This document shows, piece after piece, positions 54,935 through 63,617 of a DNA stretch of 64,000 nucleotides. Numbering within the stretch: position 1 is the first letter of the stretch; each line of letters opens with the position of its first letter. A program made the translations under genes and the position numbers. The stretch comes from Natronomonas gomsonensis (GTDB lineage: Archaea > Halobacteriota > Halobacteria > Halobacteriales > Haloarculaceae). The stretch spans positions 1,364,001-1,428,000 of the forward strand of contig NZ_JACAWU010000002.1 of assembly GCF_013391635.1 (NCBI RefSeq), in the 5' to 3' direction. The notes under the pieces are model-generated. The model had not been told where the DNA came from. It ran no database searches and was given only the letters and a program-made list of their open reading frames with translations.

Positions 54935-55360
54935 GTGACCCCCACGACGAACCGAGGGACCGAGGAACTCGTCGTCGGGAGCTAGGCCGTCGTCGCTATC
55001 CTCTGTGGAGTCGTCTTCGCCGGCGTCCAACTGACGAGCGGGCCCTACATCGGCGGGGCGTTCCTCGTCATCGGTGCGTTCTGGCTATGTATCCTCGCTG
55101 CCGTCGCGGCAGCTGTCGTCGTCCTCCTCGAGAACGTCGACCGGCGACGCCGAAATGAATCGGTCGACCCGTGGGCCAGCGTCTTCGCGGCGCTGATGCT
55201 CGTGGCACTCACCGCCGCCGTGTTTCTCGCCTTCGCCGCGAACCGACTACAGGTGGCAATGGTGGTCGGTGTGGTGGGACTCGTCGTCGCACCGCTTGGG
55301 TTGTTGGTCGTGGTGTTCGAAACCCGTCTGAATAATCTCCGGAATAGATTCGAGGACTAA
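54935..55360 (+). pseudogene. Small membrane-protein gene interrupted by an in-frame TAG
   Basis: From the GTG at 54935 one frame stays open to a TAA at 55358-55360 except for a single TAG at 54983-54985. The product would be 141 codons: a 16-residue start (VTPTTNRGTEELVVGS), the TAG, then three or four hydrophobic helices (VVAILCGVVFAGVQL, GAFLVIGAFWLCILAAVAAA, VFAALMLVALTAAVFLAFAA, VVGVVGLVVAPLGLLVVVFE). No start codon follows the TAG until ATG far downstream, so the gene is probably broken; TGG or CAG are one step away. A recoded stop is the less likely alternative. Confidence 0.68.
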
Positions 55361-55370
55361 TGGTTCGCTA

Positions 55371-55518
55371 GCATCCGCGAGGCGCGCGAAGCGCGACGAG
55401 CGGTTCTCCGCGCGCCTACGGCGCGCGGGACCAAGGGCCGACCAACGGGAGGCCCGCAGTGTCTTTTTCATCGACGTTTTTGCCGCCCGCTCGCCCCGCG
55501 AGCGGGCGTGCAAAAAGG
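55371..55518 (+). repeat. Structured repeat, copy A
   Basis: A 148-bp element sharing its backbone with copies at 62031-62170 (inverted) and 63618-63779. From 5' to 3': GCATCCGCGAG, hairpin 1 (CGCGC-GAA-GCGCG, 55383-55395), hairpin 2 (CCGCGCGCC/GGCGCGCGG, 55408-55428), a conserved linker with GGGCC/GGCCC pairing, the T-rich GTGTCTTTTTCAT, and hairpin 3 (CGCCCGCTCG/CGAGCGGGCG, 55484-55508), enclosed by TTTTTGC and GCAAAAA. It lies between the interrupted gene and pyrG. Confidence 0.85.
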
Positions 55519-55560
55519 TCGGTCCGAAACGGTTTTGTCTGACGCTCGCGGACCGTCGGT

Positions 55561-57207
55561 ATGCCGACGGAACTTACTGAGTACGACCCCACATTGGGGA
55601 ACAAATTCATCTTCGTCACCGGCGGCGTGATGTCAGGATTGGGGAAAGGCATCACTGCGGCGAGCACCGGGCGCTTGCTCGCCAACGCCGGCTTCGACGT
55701 GACGGCCGTGAAAATCGACCCGTATCTCAACGTCGACGCGGGGACGATGAACCCCTACCAGCACGGCGAGGTGTACGTCCTGAAAGACGGCGGCGAAGTC
55801 GACCTCGACTTGGGGAACTACGAGCGGTTCCTCGACATCGACATGACGTTCGACCACAACGTCACGACGGGGAAGACCTACCGTCACGTCATCGAGAAGG
55901 AACGCGCGGGCGACTATCTCGGGAACACCGTCCAGATTATCCCGCACATCACTGACGACATCAAGCGGCGCATTCGCGAGGCCGCCGAGGGCCACGACAT
56001 CTGTCTCATCGAGGTCGGCGGCACCGTCGGCGACATCGAAGGGATGCCGTATCTCGAGGCGCTCCGACAGTTCGCCCACGAGGAGGACGAAGAGGACATT
56101 CTCTTTACGCACGTCACCTTGGTCCCCTACTCGAAGAACGGCGAACAGAAGACCAAACCGACTCAGCACTCCGTCAAGGAACTTCGCTCTATCGGGCTCC
56201 AGCCCGACATCTTGGTCGGCCGCTGTGAGGACAAACTGGACCCCGAGACGAAGGAGAAAATCGCCCTGTTCTGTGACGTTCCCACCGACGCTGTCTTCTC
56301 GAATCCCGACGTCGCGGACATCTATCACGTCCCCTTGATGGTCGAAGACGAGGGACTCGACGAGTACGTCATGGAGCGGTTGGGACTGGCCGAAGAGGCG
56401 ATTCCGAAGGCCGACCGCGACAACGGCTGGCGCGAAATCGTCACCACCGACCCCACCGACGAAATCGACATCGCGCTGGTCGGGAAGTACGGTCTGGAGG
56501 ACGCCTACATGTCCATCCACGAATCGCTGAAACACGCCGGCTTCGAGACCGAAACCGACGTGAACGTCCTGTGGGTCGACGCCGACGAGATGGACGACGA
56601 ACACGCCGACCGCCTCGAACGCGCCGACGGCATCATCGTTCCCGGCGGCTTCGGGGCACGCGGCACCGAGGGCAAGATGGAGGCAGTCCGCTACGCCCGT
56701 GAGAACGACGTGCCGTTCCTCGGACTGTGTCTGGGCTTCCAGATGGCTGTCATCGAGTACGCCCGTAACGTCTGCGGGTTGGAGGATGCGGATTCGACGG
56801 AGATGGTTGAGGATACACCCCACCCCGTCATCGACATCCTCCCCGAGCAGTACGAGGTCGAGGACATGGGCGGGACGATGCGACTCGGCGCCCACGAGAC
56901 CGATATTTCCGAGGGAACACTGGCCCACGAGGTGTACGGATCCGACTCCTGTACGGAGCGCCACCGCCACCGGTACGAGGTCAACCCCGAGTACATCGAG
57001 GAACTCGAATCGGCGGGGATGCGGTTCTCCGGCCGAGCGAACAACCGCATGGAGATACTGGAGTTGCCCGACCACACCTACTTCCTCGGGACGCAGTTCC
57101 ACCCCGAGTTCCGGTCGCGACCCACCCGCGCGTCGCCGCCGTTCGTCGGGTTGGTCGAGACGATACTCGAAGCCGACGAGGCGGACACCGAGGAGGTGAC
57201 GGCCTGA
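55561..57207 (+). CDS. pyrG: CTP synthase
   Basis: Converts UTP, ATP and glutamine to CTP; 548 residues. The N-terminal synthetase domain has the P-loop-like [20 protein letters not shown] and the CTP-binding [20 protein letters not shown]; the C-terminal class-I amidotransferase has [12 protein letters not shown], the nucleophile Cys in [16 protein letters not shown], and the His-Glu in [18 protein letters not shown]. Start at 55561 ([13 protein letters not shown]). The TGA overlaps the guaAb ATG (TGATG), so the CTP and GMP synthesis genes are coupled. Confidence 0.97.
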   Translation: MPTELTEYDPTLGNKFIFVTGGVMSGLGKGITAASTGRLLANAGFDVTAVKIDPYLNVDAGTMNPYQHGEVYVLKDGGEVDLDLGNYERFLDIDMTFDHNVTTGKTYRHVIEKERAGDYLGNTVQIIPHITDDIKRRIREAAEGHDICLIEVGGTVGDIEGMPYLEALRQFAHEEDEEDILFTHVTLVPYSKNGEQKTKPTQHSVKELRSIGLQPDILVGRCEDKLDPETKEKIALFCDVPTDAVFSNPDVADIYHVPLMVEDEGLDEYVMERLGLAEEAIPKADRDNGWREIVTTDPTDEIDIALVGKYGLEDAYMSIHESLKHAGFETETDVNVLWVDADEMDDEHADRLERADGIIVPGGFGARGTEGKMEAVRYARENDVPFLGLCLGFQMAVIEYARNVCGLEDADSTEMVEDTPHPVIDILPEQYEVEDMGGTMRLGAHETDISEGTLAHEVYGSDSCTERHRHRYEVNPEYIEELESAGMRFSGRANNRMEILELPDHTYFLGTQFHPEFRSRPTRASPPFVGLVETILEADEADTEEVTA

Positions 57208-58124
57208 TGGTCGACACCGAGGCATTCATCGACGAGAAGATAGCCGAAATCGACGACTCGGTCGGCGACGCCAACGCCGTCATCGCGCTGTCGGGTGGCG
57301 TCGACTCCTCGACGGCCGCGGCGTTGGCCTATGAGGCGCTCGGCGACCGCCTCACGCCCGTCTACGTCGACACCGGGTTGATGCGGAAAGGCGAAACCGA
57401 GGGCGTTCGGGAGACCTTCGAGTACATGGAGAGCCTGCGAATCGTCGACGCCCGCGACCGGTTCCTCGATGCCCTGTCGGGTATCACCGACCCCGAGGAG
57501 AAGCGCCACGCTATCGGCGAGCAGTTCATCCGGGAGTTCGAGACGGTCGCCCGTGAGGTCGACGCCGACTACCTCGTCCAGGGAACCATCTACCCCGACC
57601 GTATCGAGTCGGAGGGCACCATCAAGTCCCACCACAACGTCGGTGGACTCCCCGACGTGGTGGACTTCGAGGGCATCGTCGAACCGATGCGGGACCTCTA
57701 CAAGGACGAGGTCCGGGAAGTCGCCCGCGCGCTGGACCTCGAGGAAGTCGTCTCCGAGCGGATGCCGTTCCCCGGCCCCGGCCTCGCCATCCGCGTCCTC
57801 GGCGAAGTGACCGAGGAGAAACTCGAAGTCGCCCGCGAATCGAACTACATCATCGAGGAGGAACTCGAAGAGTACGACCCCTGGCAGGCGCTCGCGGCGG
57901 TGCTCGGAAAGGCCACCGGGGTGAAAGGCGACAACCGCGTCCACGGCTGGGTCGTCTCGGTTCGGTCGGTCGAATCGAGAGACGGCATGACCGCCCGCGC
58001 ACAGGAAATCGACTGGGAGACGCTCCAGCGCATCCAGTCGCGCATCACTGGCACCCTCAACAACGTCTCTCGCGTCGTCTACGACGTGACGCACAAACCC
58101 CCGGCGACCATCGAATATGAGTAA
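57207..58124 (+). CDS. guaA: GMP synthase, ATP-pyrophosphatase subunit (GuaAb)
   Basis: A 305-residue PP-loop subunit that amidates XMP to GMP. In archaea the amidotransferase (GuaAa) is separate; it is not in this window. The PP-loop [20 protein letters not shown], the [20 protein letters not shown] segment, [16 protein letters not shown] and the C-terminal dimerisation region ([20 protein letters not shown]) are present. It overlaps pyrG by one base and the next gene by eight. Confidence 0.96.
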   Translation: MVDTEAFIDEKIAEIDDSVGDANAVIALSGGVDSSTAAALAYEALGDRLTPVYVDTGLMRKGETEGVRETFEYMESLRIVDARDRFLDALSGITDPEEKRHAIGEQFIREFETVAREVDADYLVQGTIYPDRIESEGTIKSHHNVGGLPDVVDFEGIVEPMRDLYKDEVREVARALDLEEVVSERMPFPGPGLAIRVLGEVTEEKLEVARESNYIIEEELEEYDPWQALAAVLGKATGVKGDNRVHGWVVSVRSVESRDGMTARAQEIDWETLQRIQSRITGTLNNVSRVVYDVTHKPPATIEYE

Positions 58125-58437
58125 GGTCGTCATCGCGGGGGCCGACCCCGACGAACTCGGCGCGGCGCTTTCCGAACGCGGCGCGGACGTGAGCTACGCG
58201 GAGGGAACCGCCAACCGGCCGGCCCTCGAAGAGGCCGGCATCGTCGACGCCGACACGCTCGTCGTCACCGACGCCGGGTTGGCGACCTCGATTGCGGTCG
58301 CGAAGGACCTCAATCCCGACCTCCGGGTCGTCGTCTACACGCGGGATTCGGTGCCGGAGTTCGTGAAGGGGCAGGCCGGCCACATCGTCGACCCGGAGTT
58401 ACTCGACGCCGACACCGTCGCCGAAGAGATTATCTAA
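58117..58437 (+). CDS. Small Rossmann-like protein (DUF7126-type), coupled to guaAb
   Basis: A 106-residue single Rossmann-like domain: [20 protein letters not shown], then [20 protein letters not shown] and [20 protein letters not shown]. It resembles the first half of a TrkA-N (RCK) domain without its glycine-rich Gx GxxG motif, so nucleotide binding is uncertain. Overlap with guaAb by 8 bp indicates translation coupling. I recall related haloarchaeal proteins next to GMP synthase; no role is known. Confidence 0.8.
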   Translation: MSKVVIAGADPDELGAALSERGADVSYAEGTANRPALEEAGIVDADTLVVTDAGLATSIAVAKDLNPDLRVVVYTRDSVPEFVKGQAGHIVDPELLDADTVAEEII

Positions 58438-59109
58438 TCACTCCGCGGCGAGTTCGTGGAGTCGGACGCCACCGCCCTTCAGGAACGGCGTTCCGTGACC
58501 CATCGCCGCGACCTCGAAGGCAGGTACGCGGTCGACGAACGCGTCGATACTCCGTCGAACCTCGTCGGTATCGTAGGAGAGCAGCCACGGTGAGGGCTGG
58601 AGGTCGCCGTCGCGTTCGATTACCATGTCGCCGAGGAACGCCGCCCGGTGTTCGTCGTGGAGGTAGACGGTGTGCCCGGGTGTGTGGCCGGGCGTGTGAT
58701 AGGCCGTGAAGCCACCGATTTCGTCCCCGTCGGTGGCCGGATGGACGCGGTCGGCCGGCACGTCGGGGACGAGCAGTCCCGAAACGAGTTGCGTGAGCGC
58801 CTTGTGTCCCGACAGCGACGGTCGCTCTTCGCCGGTGACCAGCGGGGCGTCCGCACGGCCGACGTAGATGGGGGCGTCAGTCGAGAGCTTCGCCGCCGAA
58901 CCGACGTGGTCGAGGTCGTAGTGCGTGATGAGGATGCGGTCGAGTGCCGACGGCGTGAATCCGGCCGTCTCGATTGCGGCCTCGATTCGCGTGGCGTCGA
59001 ACGGCGTTCCCGTATCGACGAGCGTCAGGGCCTCGTCGTCGGCGACGAGGTAGGCGTTAACGCCGGTGCAGTTTATCCACCAGACGCCATCGCGGAGTTC
59101 GGTTACCAT
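58438..59109 (-). CDS. Metallo-beta-lactamase fold hydrolase
   Basis: A 223-residue MBL-fold hydrolase of the glyoxalase-II-like group. The first metal motif is RILITHYDLDHVGSA: the common HxHxDH is here H-Y-D-L-D-H, with Asp replacing the second His. Further ligands lie in HTPGHTPGHTVYLHDE and AAFLGDMVIERDG, and a final His in AMGHGTPFLKGG. It could hydrolyse a thioester or a phosphate ester. It is convergent with the guaAb operon and its stop abuts the preceding stop. Confidence 0.9.
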   Translation of the reverse strand: MVTELRDGVWWINCTGVNAYLVADDEALTLVDTGTPFDATRIEAAIETAGFTPSALDRILITHYDLDHVGSAAKLSTDAPIYVGRADAPLVTGEERPSLSGHKALTQLVSGLLVPDVPADRVHPATDGDEIGGFTAYHTPGHTPGHTVYLHDEHRAAFLGDMVIERDGDLQPSPWLLSYDTDEVRRSIDAFVDRVPAFEVAAMGHGTPFLKGGGVRLHELAAE

Positions 59110-59139
59110 AGCCGGAGGGACGAGCGCCGAGACTAAAAA

Positions 59140-60135
59140 TCAGGGCTTCGGTGCGGCCTTCTGGAGTGCCGTCTCGGCGATGTTGCCGCCGTAGTCGGCA
59201 CTTCGGGACAGCGAGTCGACGATGAGTCCGAGTAACTGCGCCTGCTGAGGTTCGAGTTCGCGGATGCGGTCGTCGACCCGTCGGGCGAGTTCGTCGATTT
59301 CGGTGATCCGCTGTCGGGCGTCGTTGGCGAGTCGCGTCGCGCGGTCAGAGTCCTCCTCCAGCAGGGCGTCCATCGCCATCTCGATGATTTCGGTCGCCTC
59401 GGTGTGCAGCGCCTCGATGGCTTCGGCGGCGTCGTCTGGTGGTGCGCCGAGCGTCCCGGCGTGGGTTGCTATCTTGGCCGCGTGGTCACCGACGCGTTCG
59501 AGTTGGCGGGCGCTGGAGTGGTAGTCGAAACACGTCTCGCGGTCGAGGCCGATGTCGGCGGCCGCCGAGGGGTCACGAAGCACCGACCGAAACACACGGG
59601 AGACCATCGACCACAGCCGGTCGACGTCGTCGTCGCGTTGGACCACGTCAGCCGCGAGGTCGTCGTCGTCCTCCAGTAGCGCGGTGACGGCGTCGCCGAG
59701 CATCGTCGTCGAGACGAGCCGCATCCGCGTGATGGCATTGTGCATCGACAGTTCAGAAGAGTCGAGTAAGTCCTGCAGTTGGACGCGCTCTGAGGTCTCG
59801 CCGATGACCTCGAGTCCGACGAGGCCCTGTGTCGCCTCCCGAATCGTCCGGCGCTGGGCGGCGCTGACGCGGGCGGTCTCCAGAGTGATGATGTCGAAGC
59901 CACTGACGTACATCGTCACGACCGCACGCATCAACTGGTCGCCCTCCAGTCCGGTGATGTCGAGTGACCCTTCGACTTTCTCCTCGTCACGGCGCGGCGT
60001 CAACAGAAGCGAATCCTCCTCGGGATGGAACTCGACGACGCTCCCGCCGCTGACGCCGTTTTCCGTCGCCCACTCCTTCGGGAGCGAGACGGTGTATGTA
60101 GAGCCACCCGTCACCTGCACCTTTCGGGTCTCCAT
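59140..60135 (-). CDS. AbrB-PhoU phosphate-uptake regulator
   Basis: A 331-residue fusion: an N-terminal SpoVT/AbrB swapped-hairpin DNA-binding domain (VQVTGGSTYTVSLPKEWATE, residues about 3-45) followed by two PhoU-like three-helix bundles (residues about 90-331; the second includes CFDYHSSARQLERVGDHAAK). It probably represses or tunes phosphate-uptake genes according to Pst/PhoU signals. It is divergent from pstB, with which it shares the 306-base intergenic region. Confidence 0.9.
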   Translation of the reverse strand: METRKVQVTGGSTYTVSLPKEWATENGVSGGSVVEFHPEEDSLLLTPRRDEEKVEGSLDITGLEGDQLMRAVVTMYVSGFDIITLETARVSAAQRRTIREATQGLVGLEVIGETSERVQLQDLLDSSELSMHNAITRMRLVSTTMLGDAVTALLEDDDDLAADVVQRDDDVDRLWSMVSRVFRSVLRDPSAAADIGLDRETCFDYHSSARQLERVGDHAAKIATHAGTLGAPPDDAAEAIEALHTEATEIIEMAMDALLEEDSDRATRLANDARQRITEIDELARRVDDRIRELEPQQAQLLGLIVDSLSRSADYGGNIAETALQKAAPKP

Positions 60136-60441
60136 AAGCACCCCTACCAACCAGCAATATAAATTATCATCGGAATATATACTGAGTTCCGAGACGCCCA
60201 CATACCGACCTAATGGTTCCTTGATAGACGAGAGTGGGTCGAAACGTAGTCCAGAACCCCATCGAAGTACGTGGCAGAATATAGCCCTATATAGCAATCA
60301 TAGTGGAGTATTTACGGAATCGGTGGCGACGTGACGTAAGTACGGGCGGTCGAGTGTGTCGCATCCGACAGCTATCCACCGACGGACTGCCGTCGAGTGA
60401 CCCGACACGGTACTCGCCCTCAGCCGAGACGGACTTATCCA
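60136..60441. promoter_or_regulatory. Divergent regulatory region between AbrB-PhoU and pstB
   Basis: This 306-base gap holds no gene. On the minus strand AT-rich boxes (about 60156-60168 and 60172-60182) lie just upstream of the AbrB-PhoU start. On the plus strand CCTATATAGC (60286-60295) is the best TATA candidate for pstB and predicts a leader of about 120 bases, long for a haloarchaeal gene. The first half is markedly AT-richer than the flanking genes. A phosphate-responsive P-box is plausible but not provable. Confidence 0.45.
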
Positions 60442-61287
60442 ATGAGCCGGAACGAATCCACCGCCGACGCCTCGTCCGAATCGCTCGTCGAACAGGGACC
60501 GACCGCCGGCCTCGAATCGACCGACCGCGGGAACGGCCGGACCATCATCAGCGCCCGCGACATCAACGTCTGGTACGACGAAACGCAGGCGCTGAAGGAC
60601 ATCTCGATGGAGATACCCGAACAGCAGGTGACGGCACTCATCGGCCCCTCGGGGTGCGGGAAATCGACGTTCCTTCGGTGTGTCAACCGAATGAACGACC
60701 TCATCGACGCCGCCCGCGTCGAGGGGGAACTGCAACTCCGCGGCAAGAACGTCTACGACGAGGACGTCGACCCCGTCGCACTGCGCCGGAAGGTCGGCAT
60801 GGTGTTTCAGAAGCCGAACCCGTTTCCGAAGTCGATTCGGGAGAACGTCGCCTACGGCCTGAAGATTCAGGGCTACGACGGCGACATCGACGCCCGCGTC
60901 GAGGAATCGCTGAAAGCCGCGGCACTGTGGGACGAGGTGAAAGACCAACTGGACTCCTCGGGGTTGGACCTCTCCGGTGGCCAACAACAGCGGCTGTGTA
61001 TCGCCCGGGCCATCGCACCCGACCCCGAGGTCGTCCTCATGGACGAGCCGGCATCGGCGCTGGACCCTGTCGCGACCTCCAAAATCGAAGACCTCATCGA
61101 CGACCTCGCCGCCGAGTACACCGTCCTCATCGTCACCCACAACATGCAGCAAGCCGCCCGCATCTCCGATAAGACGGCCGTCTTCCTCACCGGCGGCGAG
61201 TTGGTCGAGTTCGACGACACCGAGAAAGTGTTCGAGAACCCCGACAGTGACCGCGTCGAGGACTACATCACCGGCAAGTTCGGATAA
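60442..61287 (+). CDS. pstB: Phosphate ABC transporter ATP-binding protein
   Basis: The ATPase of the high-affinity phosphate importer, 281 residues. Walker A is [20 protein letters not shown], the Q-loop [20 protein letters not shown], the signature [18 protein letters not shown], Walker [14 protein letters not shown] and the H-loop [14 protein letters not shown]. The N-terminal about 25 residues are an acidic extension. Unusually, no pstS, pstC or pstA lies beside it here; phoU follows 61 bases downstream. The permease genes must lie elsewhere or be absent. Confidence 0.96.
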   Translation: MSRNESTADASSESLVEQGPTAGLESTDRGNGRTIISARDINVWYDETQALKDISMEIPEQQVTALIGPSGCGKSTFLRCVNRMNDLIDAARVEGELQLRGKNVYDEDVDPVALRRKVGMVFQKPNPFPKSIRENVAYGLKIQGYDGDIDARVEESLKAAALWDEVKDQLDSSGLDLSGGQQQRLCIARAIAPDPEVVLMDEPASALDPVATSKIEDLIDDLAAEYTVLIVTHNMQQAARISDKTAVFLTGGELVEFDDTEKVFENPDSDRVEDYITGKFG

Positions 61288-61348
61288 CGGCTGACGGGCG
61301 TCGGACGCCTCCCGAAGACACAAATCCGAGACCCGAGAAGGGTCCCGT

Positions 61349-62029
61349 ATGGCACGCAAGGGATTCCAGGAGCAACTCACCGAGCTCCGAGAGAACGTCC
61401 TCTACATGAGCGAGGTCGTCCTCGAACGGCTCCGGATGGGACTCCGCGCACTCGAAGGGAAAGACGAATCGCTCGCCCGCGAGGTCATTGAGGGCGACCA
61501 CGAAATCAACGAGATGTACCTCGAACTCGAGAAGGACTGTATCGACCTCTTCGCGCTCCAACAGCCGGTCGCCGGCGACCTCCGGTTCATCGCGGCGTCG
61601 TTCAAAATCATCACCGACCTCGAACGCGTCGCCGACCTCGCGACCAATCTCGGTGACTACACCCTGCAGGCGAAGCGCGACCTCTACCCCGACGTTGACG
61701 TACAGGGCATCGGCGACGCCGTCATCGAGATGATAGACGACGCGATGACGGCCTACGCCGACGAGGACATCGACGCGTGTTTCGACATCGACGACCGCGA
61801 CGACGACATCGACGCGATGTGTGAGAACGCATCCAGTACCGTCGTCCGAGACCTCATCGAGACGGAAATCGACGCCGAATCCTCCGATCAGGAAATCGAG
61901 TCGCTGATGCAGGAGGTCTCACGACTCCTCCTCACCATCCGTGACCTCGAGCGCGTCGGCGACCACGCGGTCAACATCGCCGCGCGGACGCTATACATGG
62001 TCGACAACAGCGACGAACTCATCTATTGA
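61349..62029 (+). CDS. phoU: Phosphate transport regulator PhoU
   Basis: A 226-residue two-domain helical protein with six predicted helices. Each half has the PhoU metal-site pattern: FIAASFKIITDLERVADLAT in the first repeat and LTIRDLERVGDHAVNIAART in the second. It represses phosphate uptake when Pi is ample, through the Pst complex. It sits directly after pstB. Its stop is one base from the repeat copy B. Confidence 0.95.
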   Translation: MARKGFQEQLTELRENVLYMSEVVLERLRMGLRALEGKDESLAREVIEGDHEINEMYLELEKDCIDLFALQQPVAGDLRFIAASFKIITDLERVADLATNLGDYTLQAKRDLYPDVDVQGIGDAVIEMIDDAMTAYADEDIDACFDIDDRDDDIDAMCENASSTVVRDLIETEIDAESSDQEIESLMQEVSRLLLTIRDLERVGDHAVNIAARTLYMVDNSDELIY

Positions 62030-62030
62030 A

Positions 62031-62170
62031 AGTTTTTGCACGGCGCCCTGCGGGCGCCGGCAAAAACGTTCATGAAAAAGACACGTCGGGCCTCCCTCCG
62101 GTCGGCCCTCGGTCCCGCGCGCCTGCGGCGCGCGGAGAACCGCTCGGTCGCTCCGCTCCCTCGCGGATGC
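62031..62170 (-). repeat. Structured repeat, copy B (inverted)
   Basis: The same element as copies A and C but on the minus strand. On the plus strand it begins immediately after the phoU stop with TTTTTGCA, then the hairpin CGGCGCCC/GGGCGCCG (62041-62059), GCAAAAACGTTCATGAAAAA, the conserved linker, and the hairpin CCGCGCGCC/GGCGCGCGG (62115-62135), ending CTCGCGGATGC. The stem sequence of hairpin 3 is unlike those of A and C, yet fully paired. Confidence 0.85.
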
Positions 62171-62570
62171 TATCCAAAGGACCGAATCGGTCGATATAGG
62201 GGATTCACATTCCGGCGGGAGATTCGAACCGTCCGTACTTTGATAGGAACGCGATGCGAGATACAGAGGATGTATGCAGCAGGGCGTTTGCTTCAGAGGA
62301 GGCAAAATAGCAGTCAGCAATATACCCAGAATGTCGTGTTGTGTACAGAGGACATCCTCTCGGAGAGACCCGATGATCCCTCCGTCACCTGAGGTGGATG
62401 AGAACCTCCCGGAAATGGAACTATGGCAGGTTCTTCACGACGAACCCATCCTCACGTACTGTCCTTGATCTCTCTGTTCCCGTCCGACGACCGACCTGCC
62501 TGAGCCAAACTCACCACGGTCGCTCTGCAGTGACCCCCAGGATCCGAAGCTCCGCCCCGGACAGAGTTCG
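62171..62570. other. AT-richer intergenic segment without a convincing gene
   Basis: About 400 bases between repeat copy B and the cysteine-tailed lipoprotein gene. Base composition is clearly less GC-rich than the rest of the window. Short open frames exist (for example 62274-62468, plus strand), but they lack a promoter, codon bias and family similarity. It may be the remnant of a transferred or decayed element. Confidence 0.5.
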
Positions 62571-63248
62571 TCATTCCAGTAGGCAGCAAGTGCAGCAAGG
62601 CCCGGTGTACGGAATCACGCAAGCACAGCCCCATTGACGGCCATCGGAAAGGACGACCCAAGAACCTCTGGTATCTGGGTCCTCTTCGGTCCCGTGCGCC
62701 CAGTAGACGCCGGAAACGCCGGTCGCGGCGTCCGCCGTGAACTCTCTTGGCTCCTCCACGGCGACGGTGACTGTCCCGGTCACTGCGTCGTCCCCCACGA
62801 CGAGATCGGCCGTGGCCTCGAAGTCGCTGGGTTCCTCGCTTTCGAGCGTCGCCGCGCCCTCGGCATCGATTGCGCCGAGCATGATGGCGAGGCTTTGACC
62901 ATCGTACAGGTGAACGACGATATCGTCGTCCGCTCCGGCGCCGATGTCGTCAAGGAAGGCGATGCCGATTGCCTCCCCGTCGTCGATCCAGCCGACGTAC
63001 GAGTTCTCCGCCCGCTGTGCCTGGAGAGTCCCAACCTCCGTCTCGGCCTCCAATGTGTCGAGGTCCAGTTCCATAGCGCCATCGTCCTCCGGGATGGCCG
63101 TGTCTGTACCCGGTGTGTCAGGCTCCGGCGAGCCGTCCTCGCTCATGCAGCCGGCCAGCCCGACCGTGCCCATTCCACCCGCACACGCGTTCAGGAGGGC
63201 TCGGCGGGAGATGACGTCCAATCGAGTAGATTCGGGAGTCGGTGACAT
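62571..63248 (-). CDS. Tat lipoprotein with cysteine-rich C-terminus
   Basis: A 225-residue exported protein. The N-terminal DVISRRALLNACAGGMGTVG continues into LAGC: a twin-arginine signal with a lipobox. A Pro/Asp-rich linker (residues about 40-60) precedes a beta-rich domain. The last 18 residues hold six Cys (CACVIPY, then CCTCCLLE), which suggests metal binding, dense disulfides or processing. I chose the ATG at 63248 (MSPTPESTRLDV), since upstream codons lack a start with signal-peptide character. The family is not recognised. The AT-richer surroundings and flanking inverted repeats suggest recent acquisition. Confidence 0.8.
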   Translation of the reverse strand: MSPTPESTRLDVISRRALLNACAGGMGTVGLAGCMSEDGSPEPDTPGTDTAIPEDDGAMELDLDTLEAETEVGTLQAQRAENSYVGWIDDGEAIGIAFLDDIGAGADDDIVVHLYDGQSLAIMLGAIDAEGAATLESEEPSDFEATADLVVGDDAVTGTVTVAVEEPREFTADAATGVSGVYWAHGTEEDPDTRGSWVVLSDGRQWGCACVIPYTGPCCTCCLLE

Positions 63249-63617
63249 GGTGTAGTGTCTTTCCCCCGTAAGAGCCGAGACGGACACGACGGTGAAATAG
63301 CTACTTAGTGACTTCTCGTCACCTGTTGACGCTCCGGGTAGGCGGTGGCCGAGCTGCAGCTGCTGCAACTGCGGCGCTCGCTGCACGACGGAAGGGCTCG
63401 TAGTCGAATGTCCGGCACTCGCGGGCGCTACTGCAGTACTCCGCTTCAGCGACCACTCTCCGAATCATTCGCCAGTCGTTGGTGTTTGAACACCCTCCCT
63501 TTGCCACGCCGCTACCAATAATATCGGGACCCACAAAGCCCTCAGCGTTAACTGTACATCGCTACATAACACGCTATTCACCGAACAAACGCTGAAACAA
63601 ACAATCACTTCTCGATC
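63249..63617. other. Intergenic segment before repeat copy C
   Basis: About 370 bases. The right part (about 63510-63610) is AT-richer and would hold the promoter of the lipoprotein gene or a lost gene. A GC-rich stretch (about 63340-63400) has CTGCAG-type palindromes. A 71-codon minus-strand open frame with a GTG start (63319-63534) has Cys residues but no supporting signals. Nothing here is convincing as a gene. Confidence 0.5.

Noticed and set aside
55633-57225. 530-codon minus-strand open frame opposite pyrG
   Set aside because: Typical antisense shadow of a GC-rich, Asp/Glu-rich gene (it reads as Val/Leu/Arg/Asp repeats); pyrG on the other strand is fully conserved.
62205-62245. tRNA-like 3' half (GATTCGAACC motif on the plus strand, read in reverse)
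   Set aside because: The would-be T stem has only two pairs and no acceptor, D or anticodon arms can be built; it is chance similarity or at most a decayed remnant.
62274-62468. 64-codon plus-strand open frame in the AT-richer segment
   Set aside because: No promoter, atypical codon use and no recognisable motif; more likely remnant or chance.
63319-63534. 71-codon minus-strand open frame with several Cys
   Set aside because: GTG start without ribosome-binding site or TATA box, and an Ala/Arg/Pro-rich end that looks like a GC-rich shadow; no family recognised.
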